Assembly (NCBI GenBank): GCA_937937835.1
Contig: CALDBJ010000157.1
Span: 1 to 26,196, forward strand
DNA: 26,196 nucleotides
DNA from: an uncultured Collinsella sp.
GTDB lineage: Bacteria; Actinomycetota; Coriobacteriia; Coriobacteriales; Coriobacteriaceae
Direction of reading: 5' to 3'
The notes below the pieces were generated by a model, which had not been told where the DNA came from, made no database searches, and saw nothing but the letters and a program-made list of their open reading frames with translations. Shown piece by piece: positions 1 through 7,183 of this stretch; positions within the stretch are counted from its first letter, which is position 1, and every line of letters begins with the position of its first letter. The position numbers and the translations under genes are program-made.

Positions 1-1591
1 GCTGCTTGCCAAGCTCGACGCCCCACTGGTCGTAGGAATCGATGCCCCAGACCGTGCCCTCGACAAACGTGATGTGCTCGTACAGGGCGATGAGCTCACC
101 GAGTGCGAACGGGGTCAGCGTGTCGCCGAAGATCGAGGTCGTCGGGCGGTTGCCCTCAAAGCAGCGGGCCGGGACGATCTGCTCGGGCGTGCCCTCGGCA
201 CGAACCTCGTCGGCCGTCTTACCAAAGGCGAGCGCCTTGGTCTGGGCCAGGAAGTTGCCCAGGAACAGCTCGTGCACGTCCTGACCGCTGTCGGTCGCAG
301 GGTTGGCAGTGTTGGCGAAAGCGATAAAGTCGGCCGGGACCACCACGGTGCCCTGGTGCAGCAGCTGGTAGAAGGCGTGCTGACCGTTGGTGCCGGGCTC
401 GCCCCAGAAGATCTCACCGGTATCGGAGGTCACGGCGCTGCCGTCCCAGCGGACATGCTTGCCGTTGGACTCCATGGTGAGCTGCTGCAGGTAGGCCGGG
501 AAACGGTGCAGATACTGGCAGTACGGAAGCACGGCGTGGCTCTTGGAGCCGAAGAAGTTGACGTACCAGACGTTGAGCAGGCCCATCAGCGCGACGGCGT
601 TGTTCTCGAGCGGCGTGTTGCAGAAGTACTCGTCGATGGCATGGAAGCCCTCGAGGAACTGCTGGAAGCGCTCGGGGCCGAGGACGACGATCAGCGACAG
701 GCCCACGGCGGAGTCGACGGAGTAGCGGCCGCCGACCCAGTTCCAGAAACCGAAGGCGTTGGCGGGGTCGATGCCGAAGGCCTCGACCTTGTCGAGTGCG
801 GTGGAAACGGCGACGAAGTGCTTGGCCACGGCCGCGGCGTTCTGCTCATCGGAACCGTCGATGGCGCCCTGAGCCTTGAGCTGCTCGAGCATCCAGGTCT
901 TGACCTCGCGGGCGTTGGTGAGGGTCTCGAGCGTGGTGAAGGTCTTGGAGACGATGATCACGAGCGTGGTCTCGGGATCGAGGCCCTTGAGCTTCTCTGC
1001 CTGATCGTTGGGGTCGATGTTGGAGATATAGCGGCAGTCGATACCGGCGTCGGCATAGGGACGCAGGGCCTCGTAAGCCATGACCGGGCCCAAATCGGAG
1101 CCGCCGATGCCGATAGACACCAGGTGCTCGATCTTCTTGCCGGTAACGCCCTTCCACTCACCGGAGCGCACGCGCTCGGCGAAGGCATACATGCGATCGA
1201 GGACCTCGTGCACGTCGGCGACGACATCCTGGCCGTCGACAATGAGCTGGCCCTTATCGCTTGCCGGACGGCGCAGCGCGGTGTGCAGGACGGCACGGTC
1301 CTCGGTGGTGTTGATGTGCTCGCCGGAGAACATGGCGTCGCGGCGCTCCTCGAGCTTCACCTCGCGGGCAAGATCGCACAGCAGCTTGACGGTCTCATCG
1401 GTCACCAGGTTCTTCGACAGATCGAAGTGCAGGTCACCGGCGTCAAAGCTCAGCTTGTTCACGCGCTCGGCATCGGCGGCGAACCAGGCCTTGAGGTCGA
1501 TACCATCGGCCTCGAGCTTCTCCTGATGAGCCTCGAGTGCCTTCCAAGCGGCAGTCGACGTAGCATCGATAGGTGCGGCAACAGTTGCCAT
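1..1591 (-). CDS. pgi: Glucose-6-phosphate isomerase (3' end cut by window edge)
   Basis: This cytoplasmic enzyme interconverts glucose 6-phosphate and fructose 6-phosphate in glycolysis and gluconeogenesis. The frame starts MATVAAPIDATST and stays open for 530 codons to the left edge. Known members have about 550 residues, so only some 15-20 C-terminal residues should be missing. Visible family motifs in order are SIGIGGSDLGP (sugar phosphate binding), FWNWVGGRYSVDSAVGLS (PGI signature 1), GEPGTNGQHAFYQLLHQGT around the catalytic region, and near the edge SYDQWGVELGK (signature 2). The ATG at 1589-1591 is preceded by a strong AGGAGGA ribosome site a few bases upstream, which fixes the start. 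A long open frame on the opposite strand is only a GC-rich shadow. The upstream neighbour is the small Fe-ADH-like gene, separated by 200 bp that holds a hairpin element. Confidence 0.97.
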   Translation of the reverse strand, partial: MATVAAPIDATSTAAWKALEAHQEKLEADGIDLKAWFAADAERVNKLSFDAGDLHFDLSKNLVTDETVKLLCDLAREVKLEERRDAMFSGEHINTTEDRAVLHTALRRPASDKGQLIVDGQDVVADVHEVLDRMYAFAERVRSGEWKGVTGKKIEHLVSIGIGGSDLGPVMAYEALRPYADAGIDCRYISNIDPNDQAEKLKGLDPETTLVIIVSKTFTTLETLTNAREVKTWMLEQLKAQGAIDGSDEQNAAAVAKHFVAVSTALDKVEAFGIDPANAFGFWNWVGGRYSVDSAVGLSLIVVLGPERFQQFLEGFHAIDEYFCNTPLENNAVALMGLLNVWYVNFFGSKSHAVLPYCQYLHRFPAYLQQLTMESNGKHVRWDGSAVTSDTGEIFWGEPGTNGQHAFYQLLHQGTVVVPADFIAFANTANPATDSGQDVHELFLGNFLAQTKALAFGKTADEVRAEGTPEQIVPARCFEGNRPTTSIFGDTLTPFALGELIALYEHITFVEGTVWGIDSYDQWGVELGKQ

Positions 1592-1716
1592 AGAGTCCTC
1601 CTCAGCATACGGGCGCACGCCTCCATGCACCCGGACATTCAGATGCCACTATTCTAGCGCAGGTCAAGACTACAATCAGCGAGCGTTGCCAATCGGCCCC
1701 CAAACGGCAGCCGATC

Positions 1717-1780
1717 AAAAAGGGACAGGCTTATTTTGGCAGGTCAAACGCTTTACCAACCAAAAATAACCCGTCCTTTT
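1717..1780 (-). terminator. Imperfect long hairpin, terminator-like, after the 1791-2366 gene
   Basis: The + strand arms at 1717-1739 and 1760-1780 are imperfect inverted copies: AAAAAGGGACAGGC plus a TTATTTTGG segment on the left, and the complement of AAAAGGACGGG plus TTATTTTTGG on the right. Read on the minus strand, the hairpin begins about 10 bases after the stop of the 1791-2366 gene and ends in CCCTTTTTGATC, so it could act as its terminator. A related half copy (TTGCCAAAAAGGGACAG) lies at 2446-2462. It may therefore be a dispersed element rather than a simple terminator. Confidence 0.5.
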
Positions 1781-1790
1781 CTGGCAAATA

Positions 1791-2366
1791 TTAGGCCGCG
1801 GCGCAGACGCTACCGAGCAACTCACGCAGAGGAGACCCGATGCCCTCCAGCAGTTCGGGCGCGATAATGGCAAAAACGGGAACCTCGCCGGTGCCCACGA
1901 CAGCAGGCACCTTGCCCTCCGAGACAATGCATCCATAAGGCACAAAACCGTCTTCGCCGGCATCGAGCGCCGCCATGCGACGCGCGAGCTCGCGCGCAAA
2001 GCCAGCAGTATCGGCATCGCCAATCGCCAGGACAAAGTCCACGCCCTCATCGGTTGCCAGGGCTACGGCCTCATCGACCAAATCGTCTCCCCCGTCGCCC
2101 CCGGCCGAACCGCAACGAAAGAGTACGCGTTCGAGCAGGGCACGATCGAGCGAGCCCAGCGCCGCCGAAACGAGCTCATCGCGCGTGTGCTTGTCGCCTC
2201 CCAGCACGACCAGTGCCTTGGTGCCGCCATAGTGGGCAACCAATCGCCCGCACCAGCGAGCCACATCCCCATCCGCAACCAAGCGCGTCGGCATACCAAA
2301 CCCATAGTTGACCATTATCCCCACAACCCTTCCGTGCTTTATGGTGGTATCGATCGTTAGGCTCAT
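1791..2366 (-). CDS. Small protein resembling a reduced iron-alcohol-dehydrogenase N-terminal domain
   Basis: This is a 191-residue protein of uncertain function. Its order of motifs resembles the N-terminal, nucleotide-binding half of iron-containing alcohol/butanol dehydrogenases: FGMPTRLVADGDVARW near residues 23-38 (compare NPTKLYFGKG), KALVVLGGDKHTRDEL (compare VLLVYGGGSIK), EGVDFVLAIGDADTAG (compare VDLILAVGGGSVCD) and VPYGCIVSEGKVPAVVGTGEVPVFAII (compare IPVGCVLTMVGTGSE). The comparison motifs are from family memory, not a search. The glycine-rich GGGS motif is altered to GDAD, and the whole C-terminal metal-binding domain is absent, so dehydrogenase activity is unlikely. The ATG at 2364-2366 has only a weak ribosome site. 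The terminal VCAAA is followed directly by TAA. It could be a decayed enzyme, a nucleotide-sensing domain, or an unrelated Rossmann-like protein. Confidence 0.75.
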   Translation of the reverse strand: MSLTIDTTIKHGRVVGIMVNYGFGMPTRLVADGDVARWCGRLVAHYGGTKALVVLGGDKHTRDELVSAALGSLDRALLERVLFRCGSAGGDGGDDLVDEAVALATDEGVDFVLAIGDADTAGFARELARRMAALDAGEDGFVPYGCIVSEGKVPAVVGTGEVPVFAIIAPELLEGIGSPLRELLGSVCAAA

Positions 2367-2465
2367 GCTACGAAGCGAGCTTTTCCGAGCTGTTTCGCGC
2401 TCTTTAGGGCTGCGTTAAAACCCCGATGAAGCCGCACGACCATACTTGCCAAAAAGGGACAGATT

Positions 2466-2494
2466 TTGACGGTGTCCGTGCAAGCGGGTATTAT
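2466..2494 (+). promoter_or_regulatory. Sigma70-type promoter of the Y-family polymerase operon
   Basis: A TTGACG -35 box (2466-2471) is separated by exactly 17 bp from a TATTAT -10 box (2489-2494). It lies 46 bp upstream of the chosen start codon and points into the polymerase gene. The -35 region overlaps the end of an AAAAAGGGACAG repeat half-site. Confidence 0.75.
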
Positions 2495-2508
2495 CGAACA
2501 GGTATTCG
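2495..2508 (+). promoter_or_regulatory. LexA-like SOS box
   Basis: CGAACAGGTATTCG matches the Gram-positive/actinobacterial LexA operator CGAAC-N4-GTTCG at 9 of 10 defined positions; the only change is A for G at the start of the right half. It begins immediately after the -10 box, over the expected transcription start, which suits repression. The downstream genes are a translesion polymerase and its YolD partner, typical SOS targets. That LexA binds here is inferred. Confidence 0.75.
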
Positions 2509-2539
2509 ATAAGAACATGTGTTTGATGGAAGGGCACGG

Positions 2540-4045
2540 ATGGCGCACGAGCAGCACACCTATATCTGCATCGACCTCAAGACGTTTTATGCCAGCGTCG
2601 AGTGCGTCGACCGTGGGCTCGATCCGCTCACCACCAACCTGGTCGTTGCCGACGAATCGCGCGGACGCACGACCATCTGCCTCGCTATCACGCAGGCCAT
2701 GAAGGACTTAGGTATTCACAACCGCTGCCGTCTGTTCGAGATTCCCGACGGCATCGACTGCATCAAAGCAGTGCCGCGCATGCAGCACTACATGGAGGTG
2801 TCGGCGCAAATCTACGGCATCTATCTGGAATACGTCAGCCCCCAGGACGTGCACGTCTACTCAATTGACGAGTGCTTTATCGACGTGACACCCTATCTGG
2901 ACCTCTATCACACCGATGCGGAAGGCTTCGCCTGCATGTTGCGCGACGAGGTCCTGGCGCGCACCGGCATCACGGCGACGGTCGGCATCGGCCCCAACCT
3001 ATTCCAGGCCAAGGTTGCACTCGATATCACCGCCAAGCACGTACCCAGCCGCATCGGCATACTCGACGATGAGACCTTTCGCAAGGAAATCTGGCCCCAT
3101 CGTCCCATCACCGATATCTGGGGCATCGGCCCCGGCGTGGCAGCACGACTCGAAAAATACGGCGTCTACGATCTGATGGGCGTCGCGGCGCTCGACGAAA
3201 ACCTGCTTTACGACGAGCTCGGCGTCAATGCCGAGTATCTCATCGACCACGCCTTCGGACGCGAGCCGACAACCATCGCCGATATCCAAGCCTATCGCCC
3301 GCAAGCAACTTCGACCACCACAGGACAGGTGCTCTCGAAGGGCTATGCCTACGAGCAGGCCTACACCGTCTTGCGCGAGATGGTCGACAACGCCGTGTTG
3401 GACTTGATCGATAAGCACGTGGTCTGCGACAGCATCTCGCTCTTTGTGGGCTACGCGAGCGAGCGCGCCGACATACGCAGGCTTGATGCCAGCGGTACTG
3501 CACAATATGTGGACGGATGCGGACACCTGCGCTCGAGTACGTCGAGCATCGAACCCACCGCAACCGCCGGCCCCGAGCTCGCGCCCCGTGCTCCCAAGCC
3601 CGTCCAGCGCGATGACGAACGGCGCCGCCTGGTGCGCGAAGCGCAGGCAATCGATGGCATCTTTGTGGGAGAGCATGGTGGCAAACCGCGTGGTGGCTAT
3701 GCCGCGCTCTTTGCGCACTCCAACGCCTCGCGCAAGCTGCCCGAGCGTACCAATTCGTTTAAGAAGATCATGGGCTATTTCGATGAGCTCTGGGCGCAGA
3801 CTGTCGATCCCAAACGACCGGTCAAGCGCATCAACCTGGGCTTTAGCAATCTTGTGCCCGAGGAATTTGCCACCATCGATCTGTTCAGCGATATCGAGGC
3901 CGATGAGCGCGAGCGCGACCTGGCGCGCGCCGTCCTGGCCGTGAAAGGCAAGTACGGCAAGAACGCGCTCGTCAAGGGATTAAGCTTTACCGCCGGCGCC
4001 ACCGCGCGCGAGCGCAACGATCAAGTTGGAGGACACCGTGCCTAA
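2540..4045 (+). CDS. Y-family translesion DNA polymerase (UvrX/UmuC/DinB-like) with a central insertion
   Basis: This is an error-prone polymerase that copies past damaged DNA. The palm carries Asp12 in YICIDLKTFYASVE, with the steric-gate aromatic pair just after it, and Asp110-Glu111 in YSIDECFIDV, so all three catalytic acids are present. A helix-hairpin-helix-like WGIGPGVAARLEKYGV follows, then a little-finger region with RINLGFSNLVPEE and KYGKNALVKGLS, and an ending GATARERNDQVGGHRA typical of the UvrX type. The length of 501 residues exceeds the usual ~415 because about 75 Pro/Ala/Arg-rich residues (roughly 311-385) are inserted before the little-finger strand GYAALF. ATG 2540 is preferred over ATG 2519 because GGAAGGG sits just ahead of it. 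The gene overlaps the YolD-like gene by 8 bases and is preceded by an SOS-type promoter. Confidence 0.93.
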   Translation: MAHEQHTYICIDLKTFYASVECVDRGLDPLTTNLVVADESRGRTTICLAITQAMKDLGIHNRCRLFEIPDGIDCIKAVPRMQHYMEVSAQIYGIYLEYVSPQDVHVYSIDECFIDVTPYLDLYHTDAEGFACMLRDEVLARTGITATVGIGPNLFQAKVALDITAKHVPSRIGILDDETFRKEIWPHRPITDIWGIGPGVAARLEKYGVYDLMGVAALDENLLYDELGVNAEYLIDHAFGREPTTIADIQAYRPQATSTTTGQVLSKGYAYEQAYTVLREMVDNAVLDLIDKHVVCDSISLFVGYASERADIRRLDASGTAQYVDGCGHLRSSTSSIEPTATAGPELAPRAPKPVQRDDERRRLVREAQAIDGIFVGEHGGKPRGGYAALFAHSNASRKLPERTNSFKKIMGYFDELWAQTVDPKRPVKRINLGFSNLVPEEFATIDLFSDIEADERERDLARAVLAVKGKYGKNALVKGLSFTAGATARERNDQVGGHRA

Positions 4046-4463
4046 ACCCAAACAACAGCCCATGCGCCCGCCGACCGCCTTCGAGCGCCTGGCGGACCCC
4101 GAGGGCAGACGCCGCGCAGCCGACCCCAACCTCACTGCCAACGGTGCCGTGCGCGCCAACCGCGCCGCACAGTTTATGCCCTTTGCCGCCCTCACGGGAT
4201 ACTACGAACTCGTGCGCAAGCAGGAAATCACCGTCGAGCAAAAACGTGAGCTCACGGAAGAAAAAGCCCTCGAGCTTTCGCAAAAGCTCGAGGGCCTCAA
4301 ACGCGGCGACCTGGTGCGCGTCACCTATTACGATACGTACGGCTATCGTAGCCGCACGGGCATTCTCGACGAAGCGTTACCCGCATTCAAGCTGCTCAAA
4401 CTCAGGGATATCGCCATCAACTTCGACGATATCCAGGACATTGAGCTACGCGGACGAGCCTAG
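4038..4463 (+). CDS. YolD-like protein, partner of the Y-family polymerase
   Basis: This 141-residue protein begins at GTG 4038, which has GGAGG at 4028-4032 and overlaps the polymerase stop by 8 bases, so the two are translationally coupled. An upstream in-frame TTG at 4026 would swallow the ribosome site and is rejected. The core RAAQFMPFAALTGYYELVRKQE, a charged helix EQKRELTEEKALELSQKLEGL, and the beta segment DLVRVTYYDTYGYRSRTGIL match the YolD-like family (PF08863 type). In Firmicutes and their plasmids, YolD genes sit next to UvrX-type polymerases and are thought to act as UmuD-like accessory factors, but the mechanism is not settled. The gene converges on the surface-protein gene; their stop codons share the tetranucleotide CTAG at 4460-4463. 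Confidence 0.85.
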   Translation: MPKPKQQPMRPPTAFERLADPEGRRRAADPNLTANGAVRANRAAQFMPFAALTGYYELVRKQEITVEQKRELTEEKALELSQKLEGLKRGDLVRVTYYDTYGYRSRTGILDEALPAFKLLKLRDIAINFDDIQDIELRGRA

Positions 4464-6745
4464 CGACGAGAACGCTTGCGCAAGACGAGAGCAATGCCAA
4501 GCACTGCGGCAGCTGCAACCAGCAATCCCAAGACCAGCGTGAGGGTCGAGTCGCCAGCGCGAGGCAGCGAGCCGTCCTTCGGAGTCTTCTTAGCGGTCGT
4601 CGTGACGGTGGTCGTGGTGCTGCTCGACTGGTCGTTGCCACCCGTCTGGCTGCCGCCAGGCTGATCGCCGCCACCCGGCTGCGAAGGATCGGTGGGTTCC
4701 GTCGGATCCGGAGTACCGGGATCAACCGGATTCTCCGAATTCTCCTTGCGCTGGATCCAGACCTGGCAACCATAGAACGGGTTGGCGGTACCAAGGCACA
4801 GACCCTGGTTGGTCACCGCAAAGGTGCGCAGACCATGGTTATACGGATCGTTAAAGCCATTGGTCGTCAGCGTCGTAAAGTTCACGCCGTCCTCGGTCAC
4901 ATACATATCAAAGCCGCGCTCGGCATCGCGCAGGTAACACATGCACGTAAGGACACTCTGCAACTTCTTGAGGTTCTCCTCGCTCAGCAGCTTATCGAGC
5001 GCATCCTGAATATCGCTCGGCAGCTCGGTGCCATAGGCATCCTCGTACTGCTGCTTAAGGCTCTCATAGCTATCGAGCATGTCCTGATACTGGTCGGCAA
5101 AGGACTTGAAGTACGCGATCTCGCCATCGATCTTCTGGACATAAGCGGCGTCGTCCTCAAAGTCCTGGGACATCGTCGCGGCCTGATCGCAAAGACCGCC
5201 CGCGGCATCCTCCAGCGCATCGCTCAGATCGCCAAAGCCCTTAGCAACCTCGGTCTTCTCATCATCGACATCGACGGCCTTGTTTGAATCATCAACCTCA
5301 GCAGCTTCGTTCGAATCATCGACCTCGACGGCCTCGTTTGAATCATCGTCCGCAAGCGTGTTCACGGGAACGATGGGGTCGTCAGGCGATTTCTTGTCGA
5401 GCAGGTGATCGAGCAGGTCCCTAAGGCGCTGAACCTGAGAGTCCCACTCCTCGGGCGTCATATCGATAATGTCGCCATTGGAGAACTGGCCGATCGGCTC
5501 AAGCAGGCTCGCGGTATCAAAGGTACCGATATACAGCTTGCCGTCGAACTTCTGCATGCGCCAAATGTACTGGTTCTCGTTTCGGCCAAAGCCCGAAGTC
5601 AGGCCGGAAATACCGCCCTCGGGGAACATGTCGGTGCGATCGCCAACGACGAGCTCCATGTTCTCGTCCTTGTCCATGCGATAGATGTTAACCGACTGCT
5701 CAAGATTGGCATTCACAAACGAGCAGTCAACGCCACCCATGCTGCTCTTGCCGCCCTCTTCGGTGTTGGATTTGTTGAACAGGTTGCGCTCGAGGGCAAT
5801 CTCCTCGTCGTTGTATTCACCGATATAGAGGTAGTCGTTGTAGACGATGAGGTTGGCAGCGCCAGAACGGGTACGGGCAGGATCGATGCCAAAGCAGTAC
5901 TTTGCACCGTCCGTCTTCTGATCGCCGACAATGGGAGTCCACGAATAGCTGCCGTCGGCATTCTTGTCGCCACGGACCATGGCAAACGACTGCATGGAAT
6001 TATCATCGGGAGCGTTCTCGGGCGTACCGGTGCAGATGGTCGCATAGAGATGGCCATTGTACGAGACCATATCCCAAATGGCGCCGCCGTAGATGCTGTC
6101 CTGATAGCGAATCGCCGGATAGCCAAACAGCGTCTCCGAGTTGGCAATCTCGGTGAAGCTGTCCTGGCCCTTCGAGGGGTCAGACGACGTCAGGATTGTC
6201 GACACAAAATTACCGTTCGCGTCTTTACCCACATTACTGATGACGAGCTGGCCATCATGGACGCACATGCCGCGGATACCGGTAGAAATGCCCTGCTTGT
6301 AGGCAGCACCGTAATCCTGCATGCTCGAAAGGCCCTGATAGACAACTTTGTACTCATCCGTCTTAGGATCGATCTCGTATACAGCAGGCAGGCCGCCTTT
6401 GCCGTCATTGGTCCTGACGCTGCCGCAGAAATAGAGCTTACCCTTATAGCTCACGGCATTGCGGAACAAAGGAGCGACGCCGTTGAGCGATTCAGAGAGT
6501 AGCAGCTTGGTCTCACCGGTCTTGGTATTGATCTTGACCAAGATGCCGCCGCTGTCCTTGTCGGCCGTGCCGTCCTCCTTCTGCTGTCCATAGAAGAAGG
6601 TACCGTTAAACATGGCCTCCAGCGTCAGGCGCATGGTTTCGACATCAAAGGAATCGCCCAGCGTGCTGTTCATGAGCGTCAGCGTGTTGCCCATCGGCGC
6701 CCGGAACGGCAACGGCACCGTTACCCTGGTAGTCGACGATGCCAT
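4460..6745 (-). CDS. LPxTG-type cell-wall-anchored propeller-like surface protein, body frame (start lost by frameshift)
   Basis: This frame encodes most of a sortase-anchored surface protein. Repeated segments of the type GKLYFCGS, GQLVISNV, NGHLYATI, NDYLYIGEY and GKLYIGTF suggest a beta-propeller. An acidic linker contains three 9-residue repeats (DDSNEAVEV, DDSNEAAEV, DDSNKAVDV), followed by a helical, probably coiled-coil stretch of about 100 residues. The propeller-like sequence then resumes (FDMYVTEDGVNFTTLTTNG), followed by a Pro/Gly/Ser/Thr-rich wall spacer, the sorting signal SLPRAGDS (an LPxAG variant of LPxTG), a hydrophobic segment and the tail RKRSRR. The first ATG of this frame (6745) lies inside what should be mature sequence and offers no signal peptide; a TAG closes the frame just upstream. 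The signal peptide is in another frame at 6911, so the gene is probably disrupted. The ligand or substrate is unknown. Confidence 0.8.
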   Translation of the reverse strand: MASSTTRVTVPLPFRAPMGNTLTLMNSTLGDSFDVETMRLTLEAMFNGTFFYGQQKEDGTADKDSGGILVKINTKTGETKLLLSESLNGVAPLFRNAVSYKGKLYFCGSVRTNDGKGGLPAVYEIDPKTDEYKVVYQGLSSMQDYGAAYKQGISTGIRGMCVHDGQLVISNVGKDANGNFVSTILTSSDPSKGQDSFTEIANSETLFGYPAIRYQDSIYGGAIWDMVSYNGHLYATICTGTPENAPDDNSMQSFAMVRGDKNADGSYSWTPIVGDQKTDGAKYCFGIDPARTRSGAANLIVYNDYLYIGEYNDEEIALERNLFNKSNTEEGGKSSMGGVDCSFVNANLEQSVNIYRMDKDENMELVVGDRTDMFPEGGISGLTSGFGRNENQYIWRMQKFDGKLYIGTFDTASLLEPIGQFSNGDIIDMTPEEWDSQVQRLRDLLDHLLDKKSPDDPIVPVNTLADDDSNEAVEVDDSNEAAEVDDSNKAVDVDDEKTEVAKGFGDLSDALEDAAGGLCDQAATMSQDFEDDAAYVQKIDGEIAYFKSFADQYQDMLDSYESLKQQYEDAYGTELPSDIQDALDKLLSEENLKKLQSVLTCMCYLRDAERGFDMYVTEDGVNFTTLTTNGFNDPYNHGLRTFAVTNQGLCLGTANPFYGCQVWIQRKENSENPVDPGTPDPTEPTDPSQPGGGDQPGGSQTGGNDQSSSTTTTVTTTAKKTPKDGSLPRAGDSTLTLVLGLLVAAAAVLGIALVLRKRSRR
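5267..5347 (-). repeat. Three tandem 27-bp repeats coding for 9-residue acidic units
   Basis: Three contiguous in-frame 27-bp units (5267-5293, 5294-5320, 5321-5347) encode DDSNKAVDV, DDSNEAAEV and DDSNEAVEV. The units differ at only a few bases, which suggests recent slippage or duplication within the surface-protein gene. Confidence 0.9.
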
Positions 6746-6911
6746 CCGGCTGCGACGTTCCTACCGTAGGATGCGAGAGCTTCTCAAAGGAATACCCATT
6801 TCCCGCATTGTAGGTAACGGCACCCGATGCGTCTTCGGCGTGCGCCGGCAGCGGCGATACCAAGATAGCGGCAAGCGCTGCCACCAAGCCAAGTGTTCCC
6901 ACTCGTCTCAT
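6645..6911 (-). pseudogene. Signal-peptide-bearing N-terminus of the surface protein, in a different frame from the body
   Basis: ATG 6909-6911, preceded by GGGGAGG about 10 bases upstream, starts MRRVGTLGLVAALAAILVSP and then LPAHAEDA, a clear Sec signal peptide with an AHA cleavage motif. The mature part continues SHPTVGTSQPDGIVDYQGNGAVAV, but then reads into GQHADAHEQHAGRFL and stops. The other frame, from about 6700 down, reads PMGNTLTLMNSTLGDSFD, which is the plausible continuation. Joining the two needs one base to be skipped (or 3n+2 bases to have been lost) around 6685-6720, where GCCGTTGCCGTT is a short direct repeat. Either this is a true null allele, a phase-variable state, or a sequence error. 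Confidence 0.75.
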
Positions 6912-7001
6912 AAGGTTATAGCCTCCCCTGTCCTAAAGCCCAGTTTTAGCATTCTTCATTTCTGTCCACGGTTAATTGCAATCTGAGCACAGCAATAATC
7001 A

Positions 7002-7017
7002 GTGTATAAATATACAC
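7002..7017. promoter_or_regulatory. 16-bp palindrome upstream of the surface-protein gene
   Basis: GTGTAT-AAAT-ATACAC is a perfect 6-bp inverted repeat with a 4-bp spacer, about 90 bp upstream of the signal-peptide start at 6911. It lies in the 272-bp gap between two minus-strand genes and could be an operator or part of an AT-rich promoter. No assigned regulator. Confidence 0.35.
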
Positions 7018-7183
7018 CTGTAATTTTTTGGACGGGTTCATAGATGCTCGATTGGTAGCGAATTCCGCGCAAACCGTCACCAAACTCCACTTTTGCCGCA
7101 TCTAAAGGTTATTTTTGCGCAAATTTTTGGATGCCGATAGTCACAATGGGCAGGAGGCTGGTACCCACCGGAGAGGGCAACGC

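Noticed and set aside
74..1657. Long 527-codon plus-strand open frame opposite pgi
   Set aside because: It is a codon-bias shadow of the glucose-6-phosphate isomerase gene: composition is repetitive Val/Gly/Leu/Glu with no domain, and the minus strand shows all PGI motifs.
4026..4037. TTG start for the YolD-like gene
   Set aside because: It would include the GGAGG ribosome site in the coding part; GTG 4038 is properly spaced.
5405..6502. 365-codon plus-strand open frame opposite the surface-protein gene
   Set aside because: Shadow frame without ribosome site or recognisable domain; the minus strand encodes a coherent LPxTG-type protein.
7098..7135. GCATC...GATGC inverted repeat downstream of the HMA gene as its terminator
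   Set aside because: The stem is short and AT-rich with a long loop and no U-tract on the minus strand.
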